The notes: generated from the letters alone by a model not told the origin. 64,000 nucleotides of DNA from Sindora glabra (GCA_020226215.1 CM035234.1:49603275-49667274); one strand, 5' to 3'; positions 13,509 to 25,956 are shown, counted from the first letter of the stretch. Numbers and translations are program-made.

Positions 13509-13857
13509 GTCGTTTGATTCTAAGAAAAATATAAAAAGTTATATTTTTTAAAAAATAAAAATTTATGAGTTATTTAATTACTTATAAAACATAAAAAGTT
13601 ACATTTTAAAAAATTATATTTCTTACAGAATGTAAAAAATTATTTACCTACTTTTTTCAGATAATTTTTATTTCTTGAGAAATGTAATTTTTTTATGTTA
13701 ACCAAATAATATTGAACATTTTTCTTGAGAAATGTAATTTTTTTATGTTAACCAAATAATATTGAATATTTTTGTAAGATTTATATAAAAAATTACTTTT
13801 TAAGAAATTTAATTTTTTGTAAAAATTTGTTTCTTACGTAAATCAAACCTCTCCTTG
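13509..13857. mobile_element. Small MITE-like element (tentative)
   Basis: The left edge carries GTTTGATTCTAAGAAA and the right edge, reverse-complemented, carries GTTTGATTTACGTAAGAAA, giving an imperfect inverted terminus. GATTTGGG (13501-13508) and GATTTGGA (13858-13865) could be an 8-bp target duplication with one change. The interior is made of AT-rich segments with repeated AAAAGTTA and GAAATGTAA motifs in both orientations. Boundaries are uncertain. Confidence 0.35.
13671..13770. repeat. 50-bp unit tandem duplication, two copies
   Basis: 13671-13720 and 13721-13770 are identical except for one C/T difference near the end of the unit (TTGAACATT versus TTGAATATT). The near identity in such diverged surroundings points to a recent slippage or unequal-exchange event. 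Confidence 0.95.
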
Positions 13858-14813
13858 GATTTGGATTTGTCTTTTACCTGCCTTCAGCCTTCAAAGCTTG
13901 CTGCCAACGCACTCTATCACGGTCCCTTGAGTAATTCTGAATCATACGGGTTAAACACAAGATTAGATACCTATGCACCGGGATTGATGCCAATTTGGAA
14001 TCCAATATACCACTAGTCTACAAAACATGACTCCAAGAAGAATTGACCGTTGGGCTCAAGATATGAAGAATATTCAAAATAAGAAAAACATACTATTTTC
14101 AATTATGAAATATTTAAATTTTATCTCTTATAATTATAAAAAATTAAAATTTTATTCTCATTATTATTAAATTAATAAAATTTATTAAAAAATTATTATT
14201 ATTATATTTTACTTACTAATAATTAAAAATTATTACTATATTTATTAATTTTAAATTTTTTTATTTATTAATAATTATGAACTGTTACTAAAATAATAAC
14301 TTTCATTTATAATTATTGTTAACTATTAAATCATTAATTTAGTAATGAAAATAAAATTTAAATTTTTATAGTTATATGAAATAAAGTTTAAATTTTCAAG
14401 ATAATAAAATTTAAATATTTGGGAGGGTAATTTATATTTTTTTTTTCAAAATATAAATATAGAATATGTTAAGTGTATTTTAAGGGAAAATGCTTGCCGC
14501 ACGCCTTACGAGGCATTACCCTGGTCAATGTGTGCTGACCCCACTGCATTAAAGGCCCACACACCCTAACTGTGACGTGTGAGGGCACGCCCCATCCCAA
14601 CATTTGGATTCCTTGATTCATGCCAAGCGAGTCACGTAATTTGTACGAGCATTAATTGATTATAAACCTACCAATTACATTACAAAACAAATGAATACGG
14701 GACCCACAACATGCAAATGAAAAAGAAATGAGCAAATGAATACGTTACCAAACCTTCTTTTTCCTCGAAACTACCCGATCATAACACTTGAATTCCTTGC
14801 TCCCCCATCCATC

Positions 14814-14822
14814 CCACGTGTC
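14814..14822. promoter_or_regulatory. G-box / ABRE-like motif (CCACGTGTC)
   Basis: A perfect CACGTG core with the ABRE-type flank sits in the G+C-richer patch. bZIP and bHLH factors bind such sites in plants. No adjacent gene is recognisable, so function is only a possibility. Confidence 0.25.
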
Positions 14823-15737
14823 TTTTATTTATTACACCTACTCATTGTTGAGCACAAAGCAAACCAAATATTGGACAACACATCGTTTACCCAAAAAAAA
14901 TAAAAAAAGGACAACACATCTGTTGCTGAATTCCTTGAGTTAAAATTTTAAACAGATATTTTTTTTAATATGCACATCCAGTGGAATCGAACAATTATTT
15001 GATGCTTGTTTCACTGATATTATTATACTAATCTCACAAGAACCGGTAATATTTGAAAGTATAGGTCAAATTCTAAAGACTAATTGACGATTTGATGAGG
15101 GGGGGGGGTTGAGTTATAATACAACTAAAGATGAAAATCAACATGAACTAATATAGAATTAGATAAAAGATAATTGAAATAATAAAAGACTAATTCAAGA
15201 GAAATTCATGCTTCAATTCTTTAATTGATACTTGACACTTAATGAAATACTCTTAATTTGATTATTTAGTCAAGAATTACTTGGAATCCTTATAATAATC
15301 CTTATTTATTCTTTATGTTGATTAATCAGAGATAATCGTTTAAATTAATTTTTTATTACTAATTCAATTTAGGTATTACTTGGAATTCTTGTAGTAATCC
15401 TAAATCTAATGAATAATAGCATTAAGCATTCAAGACTCAGTTGATTGAATAACAAATATATAAATGTAAATTATTTTATTCACTCTCTATTTCTCTTATG
15501 TGTTAAATGAATTAGAAGCCTAATAATCAACACTTGATTATTATATGTAATAATTAATTATAATAGTTTACAAGCACAAATAATTTAGAATAAATTGTTT
15601 AGTTGAAAATTATTGTAAATGATCACTTTAAGCAATCATAAACATTAAAAAGTAGAGAAATAAAAGACAACCAAATTCAAAATATATTAATAAGAACTAG
15701 GTCTTACAATCAAGAAGAGATAAGGTAGAAAAATCTT

Positions 15738-15805
15738 AAGTAGGAAAATACAAGTTTAATCACTCATAAAAAACAAGTAGGAAAATACAAGTTTAATCAC
15801 TCATA
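15738..15805. repeat. Short tandem duplication, 31-bp unit with 37-bp period
   Basis: The 31 bases at 15738-15768 (AAGTAGGAAAATACAAGTTT...) are repeated at 15775-15805 after a 6-base spacer. Confidence 0.9.
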
Positions 15806-15836
15806 TATTAATTTCATGTTTTGCCTTAGTTCAGCC

Positions 15837-16381
15837 TAGGGGTGTCCATCGGTCGGTTAATGGCGATTAAGACTGCTTTTTAAACTAACTGATCTTAATC
15901 GAAAAATATTTTTTTTCAACTGACCGAATTCGATTATATAACTTTAATCGAATTTAACTGAAATTTCGATTTCGGTCCGTTAAATTTGATTTAGAGCGAT
16001 TTTAAAAATCTGATTTTTTTTTCAAAAAAGCCTCAACAAATTAATTTAAATGTTAAAATTAATTTATAAATACATATTAATACCATAATTCTATTAATAT
16101 AACTATAATAAAAAGTAATTAAGTATTAAATTATAAAAATAATTAATAAAATTTTAAATATAAATTTTTAAATAAAAAAATAATATAAATTTTGGTTAAT
16201 ATCAGTTAAATTTGATTAATTGCGGATGGTTAATTACGGGTGTAAATTCACTGACCACCTGAAATTTATAAAATTTTTCTTTCATTTTTAATTGATAATA
16301 ATACATTAACCGCTCTTAACCGACTAACCTCGGGTTCGATCGGTCGGTTAAGAGCGGTTTGAAGAATTTTGGACACCTCTA
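15837..16381. mobile_element. hAT-type MITE, 545 bp, with intact 8-bp target site duplication
   Basis: The element starts TAGGGGTGTCCA (15837-15848) and ends TGGACACCTCTA (16370-16381), a 12-bp terminal inverted repeat with one mismatch. GTTCAGCC flanks it on both sides (15829-15836 and 16382-16389), a perfect 8-bp duplication, which is the hAT hallmark. Subterminal motifs CGGTCGGTTAA occur just inside both ends in inverted and direct forms. There is no transposase inside, so mobility would have depended on a hAT transposase elsewhere. Confidence 0.9.
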
Positions 16382-16389
16382 GTTCAGCC

Positions 16390-19189
16390 TTGGAATTTGA
16401 ATATCTCTTATTTACTCAATGATTTAGGGTTTTCTTGTCTTGACCCAATTTTTGAACTATTCTGATTGGCATAATGATATTATTAGTATCTTTAGAAGCC
16501 TTCTTGAACCAAACCAATTTTTAAATTTGATTCTTTTTAGAAAATATGCATGATGTAGAAATATAAATTTGAAAATTTCATTGAGTTTTTTTTTACTGAG
16601 TTAGAAATCAATCATCCACAATTGATAAGGTGCAATTTTTTAAATTAGAAAATATTGAAACTCTTTTTTCCTTCTTTTTGAAGGAATTTTTTAAATAAAA
16701 AAATGTACAATTCCCTTTGGAGTCAAAATTTGAGTCAAAGTAGAAGAAATTCATTTTTTTATTAGGAAATAGTTAAAGCATAATATCTTTAAAAAATTAA
16801 AACTACTTCTAGCAGTGTATCTAATAGACAAATTTTCAAAAACTATTTCAAAAATTGAAAAGACATTTCTTTGTAAAAATAAACTTAAAATAAATTTTAG
16901 GAAAATTATCTGAATAACGTTTTGAAAATCCCTCAAGAAAAAAAACATCTTTCTAGTTTCTTTTTAAAACTTAAATTTAAGTTAAAACATATGCTTAATA
17001 AAAACTAATAGGGAACATTTCTAATTTTTCAAAAGTATTTAAATACCGATCTTAATGTAAATTTTTAAAATCATGAAATAAATACAATAGAATAGGACCA
17101 GACTAATAAAACTTGAAAAATCAAAAGATTCTATTTAGCTTAAAAATATTTTGGAGATAACATCAAATTCAAAAATTAGATTTCTCTTCATGAAAGTGGG
17201 CTAAAAATATATTTCTCAAAGTATTTCTTGGAAACCATTTGATAGGCCTTTTTTTTTTTAAATATGTGGCTATAAATATTATCATATGAAAAAAATATAG
17301 GTTTACCTTTGATGTAGATGAAAACCATCTCCTTTTTCTTTAAAATCTTAAGAAAAATCACCTTTGTTTCATAAATAGCCTTTTGACAAGACATCAGAAA
17401 TAATAAATGAGAAACACTCGATACACGAATAATTATACATATGAATCACATTTATATATACCATATTTATGCATAAGGGTCATTAATAACCCATTATAGT
17501 TAGTCATGAAAACAATTAAAAGTTCTAACATAATTGTATAGAATAAAGAAAAGTAAAAAAATGCATAACACGTAAAAAACATAAAAGTCAAGTGTTATTA
17601 GTTATCATTGGGACTAATTGTTAGTAGTAGTATCAGAGTGGGTGTTCAGATCAAGGTCTAGGGCTAGGTTGTATTTAATCTCTACCAAGTACCATAAAAA
17701 ATCTTGAACCTTAATGCTTACCATTAATAGGGAGAACATCTGAAAAATATATCTACAAATAGGGTGAGTAATAAATTTTTTAGTGATATAGTTATCACGT
17801 AAGTTTTTTAATCAATTTTAATTAAGAAAATTTCTTATATAGAAGGTATATGTATACTTTCTCTTATAAGAAAACATTTTTTCATTAGGCAATTCTGTTT
17901 ACTACACTAATAACACTTAGGCGAAATGTAATTCAACCACATAAATCAATCGTAGACATCATATAAGTATTTAATTTACTATTAAATGACAAGGAGGTAT
18001 GAAAGGTTCCTCTTTGTTACTTTGGGCTAACTTTATTTCACACATATCTTAGTTTTATCTCTTTAGGATTAACCTTATCTTAGTTGTCCTTTTGTGTGAC
18101 TCAGAAGTCAATGTGCTAGGCACTTCCTAACACTCTCCATAAAGTCTCATAAAAACATAATAATGTCACAAGTCATAATCGGTATTCAAGCTTATAATGT
18201 CGTATATGGCATTTAGCCTTATTTTTACATATATATTTGTGAATCATTTTAGCATAGTGGGGATTATTCCTCGCAATTATCAACTTACTAATTAACAAGA
18301 ATAGTGCACATAAACCTGGTTATCAACTTAATTAATAAATTAAAGACAATATTTGAGGAAAATTTACGACATAATTATTAGATTCCTGTATAGTGAAGAT
18401 AATGTTACTGGCTTCTGACATTATTTTTGAATATCGATTACAATCTTCCAACACTTCCATTAGTGAAGGCAAACTTGTATAGCTTTCAGATACTTTTTAT
18501 TATATTCACAAATTATTAGGGTAAGGTTAAAATGTTATCCATTAGCCATAACCATAACATAATGTAATATATAGCACAGTTTAGCAAGAAAGAGATTTAC
18601 AGATAATTTACCAATTTACTAGTAATTGTATAAAGTATTTAAGCTTCCATTTTCACATGCTATATTACCAAGTCACATATCTATGCAAGCATTTACTATC
18701 ATTAATAAATACTCTTGCATGTAACCTTATTAGTGCACATACAATTCATAGATAAGTCATATCATATTTCATAAACTAATCATACTCTAGGTCTATAGTT
18801 TCACTATGAAACTTTTGGAATAGCATTCATTTTTTAATAGAATACTTTTAAGCAAATTATTGTAAGTAATAATGTGTCATCAGTCAAAACATAAATCTAA
18901 CATTTGTATATATATATATATCATTTAGTTTATGCAATAAAACCAAAGAGCCATATCTTGGATTTTTTTTCAAAGTTTCATAATTTCTATTTCTAAGTAG
19001 TTTTGATCCTAGGCTTTATACATTATTCTAATAAGTAAGAAAACTATTTTTTTACTAGATCAAGCATTTAAACATGTTGCCTAGCAATAATAAAACTTTT
19101 TAATGTCATCATACATTAACATCTAAAAGCTAAAAAAATAGTCACAAAGCTATACTAAGTTCTAACAAACATTTTTCTATTTGGAAATT
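16390..19189. other. AT-rich intergenic DNA, no gene seen
   Basis: No supported coding region. A GTATCAGAGTGGG stretch near 17630 resembles a retroelement primer site, but no LTR ends next to it. The segment around 18000-18200 reads like non-coding retroelement DNA but cannot be tied to an element. Confidence 0.45.
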
Positions 19190-20010
19190 TAATTTAAAAT
19201 AATAAACTTTATTGGAATTTCTCAAATTTTCCAGAATAAATGTTTATACATTTAATAATATTTTTACACTTTTTCCATGATCAAAATAATTTATACAAGG
19301 TACCCTTATAACCAACTATGAAAACACCTTAAAAGAGGTACCTTTAACTTTGAAAAATCATTTAAAATATCAAATTTTAATAAAATTTTAAAAAATTTCT
19401 AGAATGAATAATAAATCATAAAATATCATTTTCAACCATTTTTACCTTCAAAACAAGTTACATAAGCTACTCACTACTCTAACTGTCAAAATAATTTACA
19501 AAGAACCATGTTTAACTTGGGATTACCTTGGGCTCCAAATTTCCAAAAATCTCTAGAAAAATTTAGAATAAAAATTTAAATTTTTAAATATCATTTTTTA
19601 CTCCTTTTCATGTTGAAAATAAGTTACACAAGCCACCTAAACATTAAGCTATCAAAACATTTTGAAGGAGGGATACTTAAATTTAAAAATTAATTTTTAC
19701 ATGCAAACTTTGATAAAAAAAAATTATGAAAATTTCCAAAATAAAAATACATGTTAAAAACATGTTATATAAGTTACCTAAAATATTAGTTAACAAAATT
19801 GTTGTGAAAGAAGCTACAATTAGCTTAAAAACAAACTTTTTCCTAGAATTTTTTAGAAGTAAAATAATAGTTTAAAACATTATTTTTCAAATATTTGAAT
19901 ATCCAAAACATGTTACATCAATTAACAAACCAACTTTCTTGAAAATCACTTTATAAGGAATCAATTTTTAGCTTAAAAATAGAAAAAAATTGTTGTTTTT
20001 AGCACTACAA
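19190..20010. repeat. Degenerate tandem array, unit about 140-170 bp
   Basis: A segment containing a GTTACATAAGCTACCT-like motif, a run of AACTATCAAAATAATTT, then ACTTAAATTTAAAAATTA and TTTCTAGAATAAAAATAT, recurs with drift. Successive anchor motifs fall near 19291, 19457, 19623, 19764 and 19912. Copies differ by many substitutions and small indels. Confidence 0.55.
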
Positions 20011-20914
20011 CCTAAAGGATTTACTTTATTTTTTACTAAAGAATTTTGCTTCAAAAACCTTATTATAATTGTATATTACCATCTCAAAAATAGTTAAGAA
20101 CATAATATGACAAGTTTTTGTAAGAAAATTAGAATTTCCTTGTTTAACTAGCTTAAAACCCATGAGCCTTTTAGGCTTTCTCAAACCAGTTTTTGCTTCA
20201 AAACTTTGATGTAACAATCATATAGTACTTATAATAAGCTTTAGTATAATATATACTAGGTTTTTTAGTATAATAATAAAAAAGTACTCATAAAGTACCT
20301 GTAAGCCTTGTAATGCTTTCTTCATCAAATTTTTGCTTTACTTTTATAGGGAAACAAGTTTTCAAACCTTTGCTATTTTGAGTAGTATTAGGAAAAATCA
20401 TTTTTATTTTTTTTTCTTCAAGATCTTTACTTTGCAAATCTCTCTTTTTCAAAATGTTCTTTTGTTTAACCTTTTAAATTAACTTTCTAAAGATCTTTCT
20501 TTTCTAGAAAACCAAACAATCATTTTCACAACTAACATTTCAAATTTTCATGATAAAATTTTTCAAGAAACTTTTTTTAGATTAATCCACCATGATTATC
20601 ATAACTTCACAACATGTTTTGTAAGTTAGACAATGTCTACTAGTGGCTAACAAGTAGAAATATTTATTATTGTTAATAAAATCATTTATTAGTTTTAGTG
20701 AATGAAAATCTACTAGAAGTTCTTTAGGAAAAATCCTAGGAAATTATGAGTATTCAATATCCAAAGTTGATAAGCTTTTAGAATAATTTAGTATTTTCAC
20801 TCAAAGGTAACCTAAAACAAATCAAATGTGACAAAATTGTAATTCTTGGCATGCACTAGCAAGAGTGCATGATTTTGATAGGGCAAAAAAGAGGAATTTA
20901 GGGTAACTTAAGGG
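20011..20914. other. AT-rich DNA between array and LTR-like repeat, no gene seen
   Basis: The only frame of note (20026-20217, minus) has no motif and overlaps the drifting end of the array. Confidence 0.45.
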
Positions 20915-22189
20915 TGTTAGGATGATATGACTTGACTTTAGGACACTAGAATAATTTTTAATTAATTTAGAATTTATTAGCAATTAAAAACTTGATGGAG
21001 GACTTAGTAGCAAAACCTGGAGGGAAGAAAGCATGAAAGAATATTCTTTAAGATGATGCAAGGGGTGATGTCATCTTGATGATAAAAGCATACTTGGAGG
21101 CTACTCTATATCCTTCTATAAATAGCCAAGTATAATTCACTTCCTTCCACACTAAGAGGAGCTCATAATTAAAGTGGGAATTAGAGAGTAAAAGTGTTAT
21201 TTCTAAATTCTAGTAAGTTTCTATTAATTCCTTAAGACTTTCTAAAAGATTGTTAGAGAAGGAAGCATTCTTGGTCATTTACTAAAGGTATAAGCTCAAA
21301 ATTTCCATAAATTCATTTTCTTCTCATAGTTCTTTCTTTATATTCTTCACTAACTTCATGTTGTCTTGGATGCCACACTCTAGATTCTAGGTAAAGGGAA
21401 CAAGTTCTACAAACATCTTTGAGTGAATAGAGATCCACTTTTTTCTTCTTGGTTTCTTTTTCGATGATGTTTCTATATAAGATGTATATCTATTTTTGAT
21501 AATGTGTTGAAGTCATTATTATCATGGTAGATTAATTTAAAAGGTTTTCTAGTAAAAAGTTTGAAAGTGTTGATTTTAAAAATAATTTTGCACGAAAATG
21601 GAAGAAAATTTGTGAAGAGAAAGTAGAATTGACAAGACAAAATATTTTGGCATGATAACATAGGGAATCTAGGAACTAGGTTTATTGGTTGCTTTTCCAT
21701 TCACTCTTTTGCCTAATTAGTATTTATTGATTCTTACTTGTCATCACTTGAGGATTTTGATAGGTATATATCCACTAAGTTCTCATAACTCACCTTTTTT
21801 GTATTTAATATTTTTCAGGTTGAAGTTAATCCAATAGAATCTTACTAATCTTATGAAAATCAAAGATGACATTATCAAAGAATTTGATACAGGACTAGGA
21901 TTTCAATATATTTATATCCATGTGATCGATGTGTCGAGTCTATTTGCTTTTATTTATATTCTTTGGCATCTTATTTATTTGATTTATAAGTTTTAAACAT
22001 TTGGGGTGTGTGGCCCTCAAATATTACATAAAAAATTAGAGAAACTTTGCTTATTTTTCCTTTAAATTAAGGGAAGATGTTATTCATGCAATAAGAATTG
22101 TTCATACAAATAAAATGTCACTTTGTTCAATCAGAGTTTGCGTGATCAATATGTAAAGTTTGTGGGAAGTTGCTTGTCAACAGTTTCCT
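20915..22189 (+). mobile_element. LTR-like repeat, copy B (possible solo LTR)
   Basis: The segment runs from TGTTAGGATGATATGACTTG (20915) to ...GCTTGTCAACA (about 22189), so it has TG...CA ends, and it carries a good plant TATA box (TATAAATAG at 21117) about 200 bp in. Its distal half (21754-22030) is homologous to copy A at 5.5 kb. I found no matching target duplication and no neighbouring primer site or polyprotein, so the boundaries and the label 'solo LTR' are inferences. Confidence 0.4.
21117..21125 (+). promoter_or_regulatory. TATA box (TATAAATAG) in LTR-like repeat
   Basis: It matches the plant TATA consensus and is followed about 30 bases on by a CTTCCTTCCAC pyrimidine stretch typical of a start region. 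No gene follows, so it most likely belonged to a retroelement. Confidence 0.4.
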
Positions 22190-22639
22190 ACACTTGTCAC
22201 ATGCCCATAATTTGAGTTGTGATAGTTGACTCACTTCAAAGACAATAAGGTTCAAGAAAGCTTAGTAATTGGTAAAGATTTATTCAAATTCAAAAGAGCA
22301 ATTTTTGGAGTTAATATTTCATCCTCCTTACCTCAAAAAGTCAACTATTAACTTAGTTCAACATTTCAAATTAAATCTTTTAAAATTGAAAGGGTACAAG
22401 TTCATTAGCTTAAATTAAATATTTTAACTAAAATATGATTTTCCTATGGTACTAATCAGTACTTAGAATTTTAACCTAAGTATCATATAATTGTTCATTA
22501 CTCTTTTATTTAAAGTCAATGGATATTATGCCAACACCTTAATGGTGCAATAATATTTATTGTTACCTTAAGTGCTTTGCTTCCTATCATCTATACTATC
22601 AATACTATTATAAGGAAGTAAGGTGTTTTGGCTGTAGTA
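22190..22639. other. AT-rich intergenic DNA, no gene seen
   Basis: Nothing recognisable. Confidence 0.5.
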
Positions 22640-23960
22640 CTCTTTTTTTTTTCCTTCTACAACTGTCATATTAGGGTTTCATATTGAAAGAAAATTTCCA
22701 CCCTCTCACACCTCTTCATGTTCTTTGTTTCCTTTAATGCCTACATTATTTTTTTAATTTATTTTATTATAACTTAAATTATTTTTTTTTTACCAATATA
22801 TATATTGTCATTCTCTTTTTTTTTTATCTATTTATATTACTTATAACTTAGAAACTAATTCAATATTATATGTTATGTATTATACCTTATATATGTCTTA
22901 AGTGATATAAATATAATATGATATATTTTATTTTTATTATAAAATATTTAAATAAAATATTTAATATAGAAATTATTAATTGAATATATTTAAATTTTAT
23001 AAGCATTCTTTCTATCAATTATTAAGTGTTATATTTCAATTTAAATATGTGTCAATTGACATTTTATGAATGCTTTAAAACTCACACAGTATTTCCGTCT
23101 TTTTATCTATTTCAACGCATATTTTTCCTTTTCTTTTTTAATTCATATTCACTTCAATTATATAGAATTCAGACACCAACATTACCGAATAGAATAGGTA
23201 TAATATAATATATTTTTATTATAATTTTTAAATAACTTAAAATTTTAATTGATTTAATTAATTAATTATAGTATATGCATTGTTTGTCTTTATTTCATCT
23301 ATTTCAACGCATATTTTTCCGTCTACTTTTGTTATTTTACAACTTAGGCACCACTAAATAATATAATATAATATATATTTTTATTATAAAAATATTTTAA
23401 ATAAATTAAAATTTTTATTAATATATATATCTATATCTATTTCTATATTTATATTTATACTATCTACGAATTGGGGTTTTTTTTAAAGGGGTGAGGTTAC
23501 CTTTTTTTTATTATACGTGTCAAACTGTGACAGAATTTTTCCGCCTTTACAGTTTCTATTTTTTGTTTTACATATTTTTTCATATTTTTTATAGATTTTT
23601 TTATTTATTCATATTATTTCTAACTCAAACACTAATAGGTGATATAGATATAATATAACTTTTTTTTACTATAATGATATTTTAAATAAATTAAACATTT
23701 TATGTAATAAAATTAATTTATTCTGTTATATATTCTATTTTTAATTTTGAATTCTTCTCACTTTACCACACGCATATTGTTTCTTTATTTTTTTAATTGT
23801 CTTATTTTATGTTTTTCTATCTTTCATATTAGCTTCTGTTATTTAAAACTTAGATATTAATATTACTAAGTAGAATATATATATATATATATATATAATA
23901 TGTTTTATTTTAAAATTTAGAAAATATTTTAATTAAGTTAAAAATTTTAATACATAAATA
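22640..23960. repeat. Irregular degenerate repeat array
   Basis: A composite unit recurs about five times: a CGCATATTTTTCCGTCTTTT-like block, a T-rich stretch, AACTTAGACACTAATATTAC, then TAGAATATAATATAATATAT and a TTTTAAATAAATTAAAATTT tail. The AACTTAG anchors lie near 22845, 23165, 23341, 23621 and 23847, so unit length varies from about 175 to 320 bp. The segment ATCTATTTCAACGCATATTT occurs exactly at about 23106 and 23298. Confidence 0.6.
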
Positions 23961-24904
23961 TCAAAGTTCACATTTAATAATTATTTTTAAGTCATATGCA
24001 AAGTTTCAAAGAAAAGCTTCGAAATAAGGCTATTGAGACAAACTTTACTTTTTGTGTTTAATAGCTAACATGTATTTTTTTTAATTTTTTATTAGTTTTA
24101 TCATTGTCAAAAAATTTTCTCTTAGAAATAAAAAGGAGTTATTAGTGTATCTACGTTCATAACCGTAATTCCATTTTATGTTTTTATTATGTAACATGTA
24201 ATGATATAAATATTCATACTTTGTTCTATTATATAGTTATCCAATAAGTTATAAGTGAGTATTATACTTAAATTTTTAAATATTCAATTTATGAAAAGAA
24301 GGAAATATTTAAAAATTTTAGTGAGTTTGAATATGATTTGTTAATGAGGTTTTCATAAAAAGCATTTTTTTCAAAATCAAATTTCTTTTATTAAATATGA
24401 ATTGAGTAATTTAAAATTATAATTATTTTTATCATATATAATTATCTTATGAAATAGGAATTTATTACAAGTATATACCGATATTATATATGGCCTTTCA
24501 ACATATATTGGAAGGAACCTTTTTAAATTAATTTCTTTGTCAACTATGATTTGCAAATAATAGGCAAGGAATAAGATAAGTTGTTGGAGTTTCTCTTTGT
24601 TAAACCTCCATTTATGTTGAAGATTCTTCATTTAACAATGGATTCAAATTGTAAAAAACTTATAAAAAGTCCTATAGTTGATAACAAAACTCATTTGAAT
24701 TTGTTTACAAGAAAAAAATAACTTAATTAATTTTATGTACTCTTATTTTGTAAAATGTAATGTATATATTCAAAAAATTTTACTTGAAAAATTAAATATA
24801 TAATTGTATAATAAATATGATAAATTTAATTTTAATACTCTCTGTAATAAAAAATTTAAAATTTATTTATATAAATATATATTTAATTAAGATTAAAGTA
24901 AATT

Positions 24905-24936
24905 TATAGCCATACATTGCACAAATTCCTAACTAG
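24905..24936 (+). mobile_element. Helitron-like 3' terminus (tentative)
   Basis: CATACATTGCACAAATTCCT followed by AACTAG|T resembles the degenerate end of plant Helitrons: a hairpin-like CGTGC/GCACG segment shortly before CTAG, next to a T. Together with the irregular array 1 kb upstream it may mark an old non-autonomous Helitron. No 5' TC end was identified, and the hairpin is weak here. Confidence 0.25.
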
Positions 24937-25348
24937 TATCATTCGAGCTAAGACCTTGCATATATAAGTTAAGTGATTATAATTATACAAAAAAAATTCA
25001 ATAAATTATATGTATATCAAATTATAATCAAGTTAGTAACTTTACAATATTATACTTTATACTTTTAGTTTTGGAATACAATCTGAATTCTTAAATAAAT
25101 AAATACAATAATTATCCAGTATTATTTCTTATAATTTTTTATTTCTACCACAAATTAACCATAGATTTAATAATTTATATTATAATGAGTTAAAAATTTT
25201 ATGATTTTATTATTACATATAATATTTATATTTGACAAAATATACTTAAGTCACCTGAATTATGATTCATATGATATGGATTCATAGCACTGGTTTGTGA
25301 ACATATATTTTTATCATCACTAATTTAAGAATTAAGCAAACATATCCC

Positions 25349-25350
<2 letters not shown>

Positions 25351-25394
<44 letters not shown>
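25351..25394. repeat. (AT)n microsatellite
   Basis: About 22 AT dinucleotides, 275 bp upstream of the F-box reading frame. Confidence 0.95.
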
Positions 25395-25398
<4 letters not shown>

Positions 25399-25584
25399 TA
25401 AATATAATTATTGGAAATAAAATTTTGCATATTACTTCTTTCATTCTTCAATAACAAATTATTAAAATTTAAAATGTATGAGAAAAAGAATTCAAAATTA
25501 ATTTTAAAAATGAATAAATTAAATAAAATCACATTAGGTCGGTCTCGTGTTCCTAGTAAAACTCTACCTCCATGTCTCTGAAAA

Positions 25585-25595
25585 CTTTAAAAAGG
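25585..25595 (+). promoter_or_regulatory. Candidate TATA box of the F-box gene
   Basis: CTTTAAAAAGG lies about 75 bases before the ATG at 25669. The intervening leader is purine-rich (GGGAAGAAGAAAGAAAGCAA) as in many plant 5' leaders. No other promoter element was identified. Confidence 0.35.
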
Positions 25596-25668
25596 ACACA
25601 AACCATAATTTCTCAACGTCTTATTCTGCAGCTGGGAAGAAGAAAGAAAGCAACAAGCCGCCATTGTC

Positions 25669-25956
25669 ATGGAGTCCATGCGTCATCCTCCTGCCATTGA
25701 AGATCTTCCGGATGAAATCATAGAGCAAATCCTTCTTCGACTTTCCCATAAATCAGTTTGTTTCGAACGCAGATTGGTCTGCAAGCGTTGGCATGCCATA
25801 GTTTCCGATACTGGATTTCGTCGTCGTTTTGATTCTCACCATTGCCAAATTGAAGATAAGCTTGTAGACCTTTTCATGGAATTGCATTCCATAGCTAAAA
25901 GGATCGACTTAAAACGTGCTATTAGTTTTCCATCACCATACATTACGAGATTTTAA
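25669..25956 (+). CDS. Short F-box protein
   Basis: F-box proteins are the substrate-recruiting subunits of SCF ubiquitin ligases and bind SKP1 through the F-box. The 95-residue product has a clear N-terminal F-box at residues 11-54: LPDEIIEQILLRL at 13-25, then RLVCKRWHAIVSD at 35-47 with the conserved VCKxW core, and a closing GFRRRF. Residues 55-95 (acidic then basic, two short possible helices) match no substrate-binding repeat that I recognise. Typical plant F-box proteins run 300-450 residues with kelch, LRR or FBA domains, so this is either a minimal F-box protein, a truncated copy, or the first exon of a spliced gene. The start at 25669 is the first ATG, with a good context (GTCATGGAG); a second ATG lies three codons on. 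Base composition is much less AT-rich than its neighbours, which supports real coding history. Confidence 0.75.
   Translation: MESMRHPPAIEDLPDEIIEQILLRLSHKSVCFERRLVCKRWHAIVSDTGFRRRFDSHHCQIEDKLVDLFMELHSIAKRIDLKRAISFPSPYITRF

Larger units (their letters stand above)
13866..15828. other. Intergenic DNA with a less AT-rich patch, no gene seen
   Basis: 14490-14830 is noticeably richer in G+C than its surroundings and resembles upstream or promoter DNA, but no reading frame follows it on either strand. The rest is AT-rich without recognisable content apart from the tandem duplication at 15738. Confidence 0.45.

Noticed and set aside
17625..17640. GTATCAGAGTGGG resembling a tRNA-iMet primer site
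   Set aside because: No LTR ends immediately before it and no gag-pol follows.
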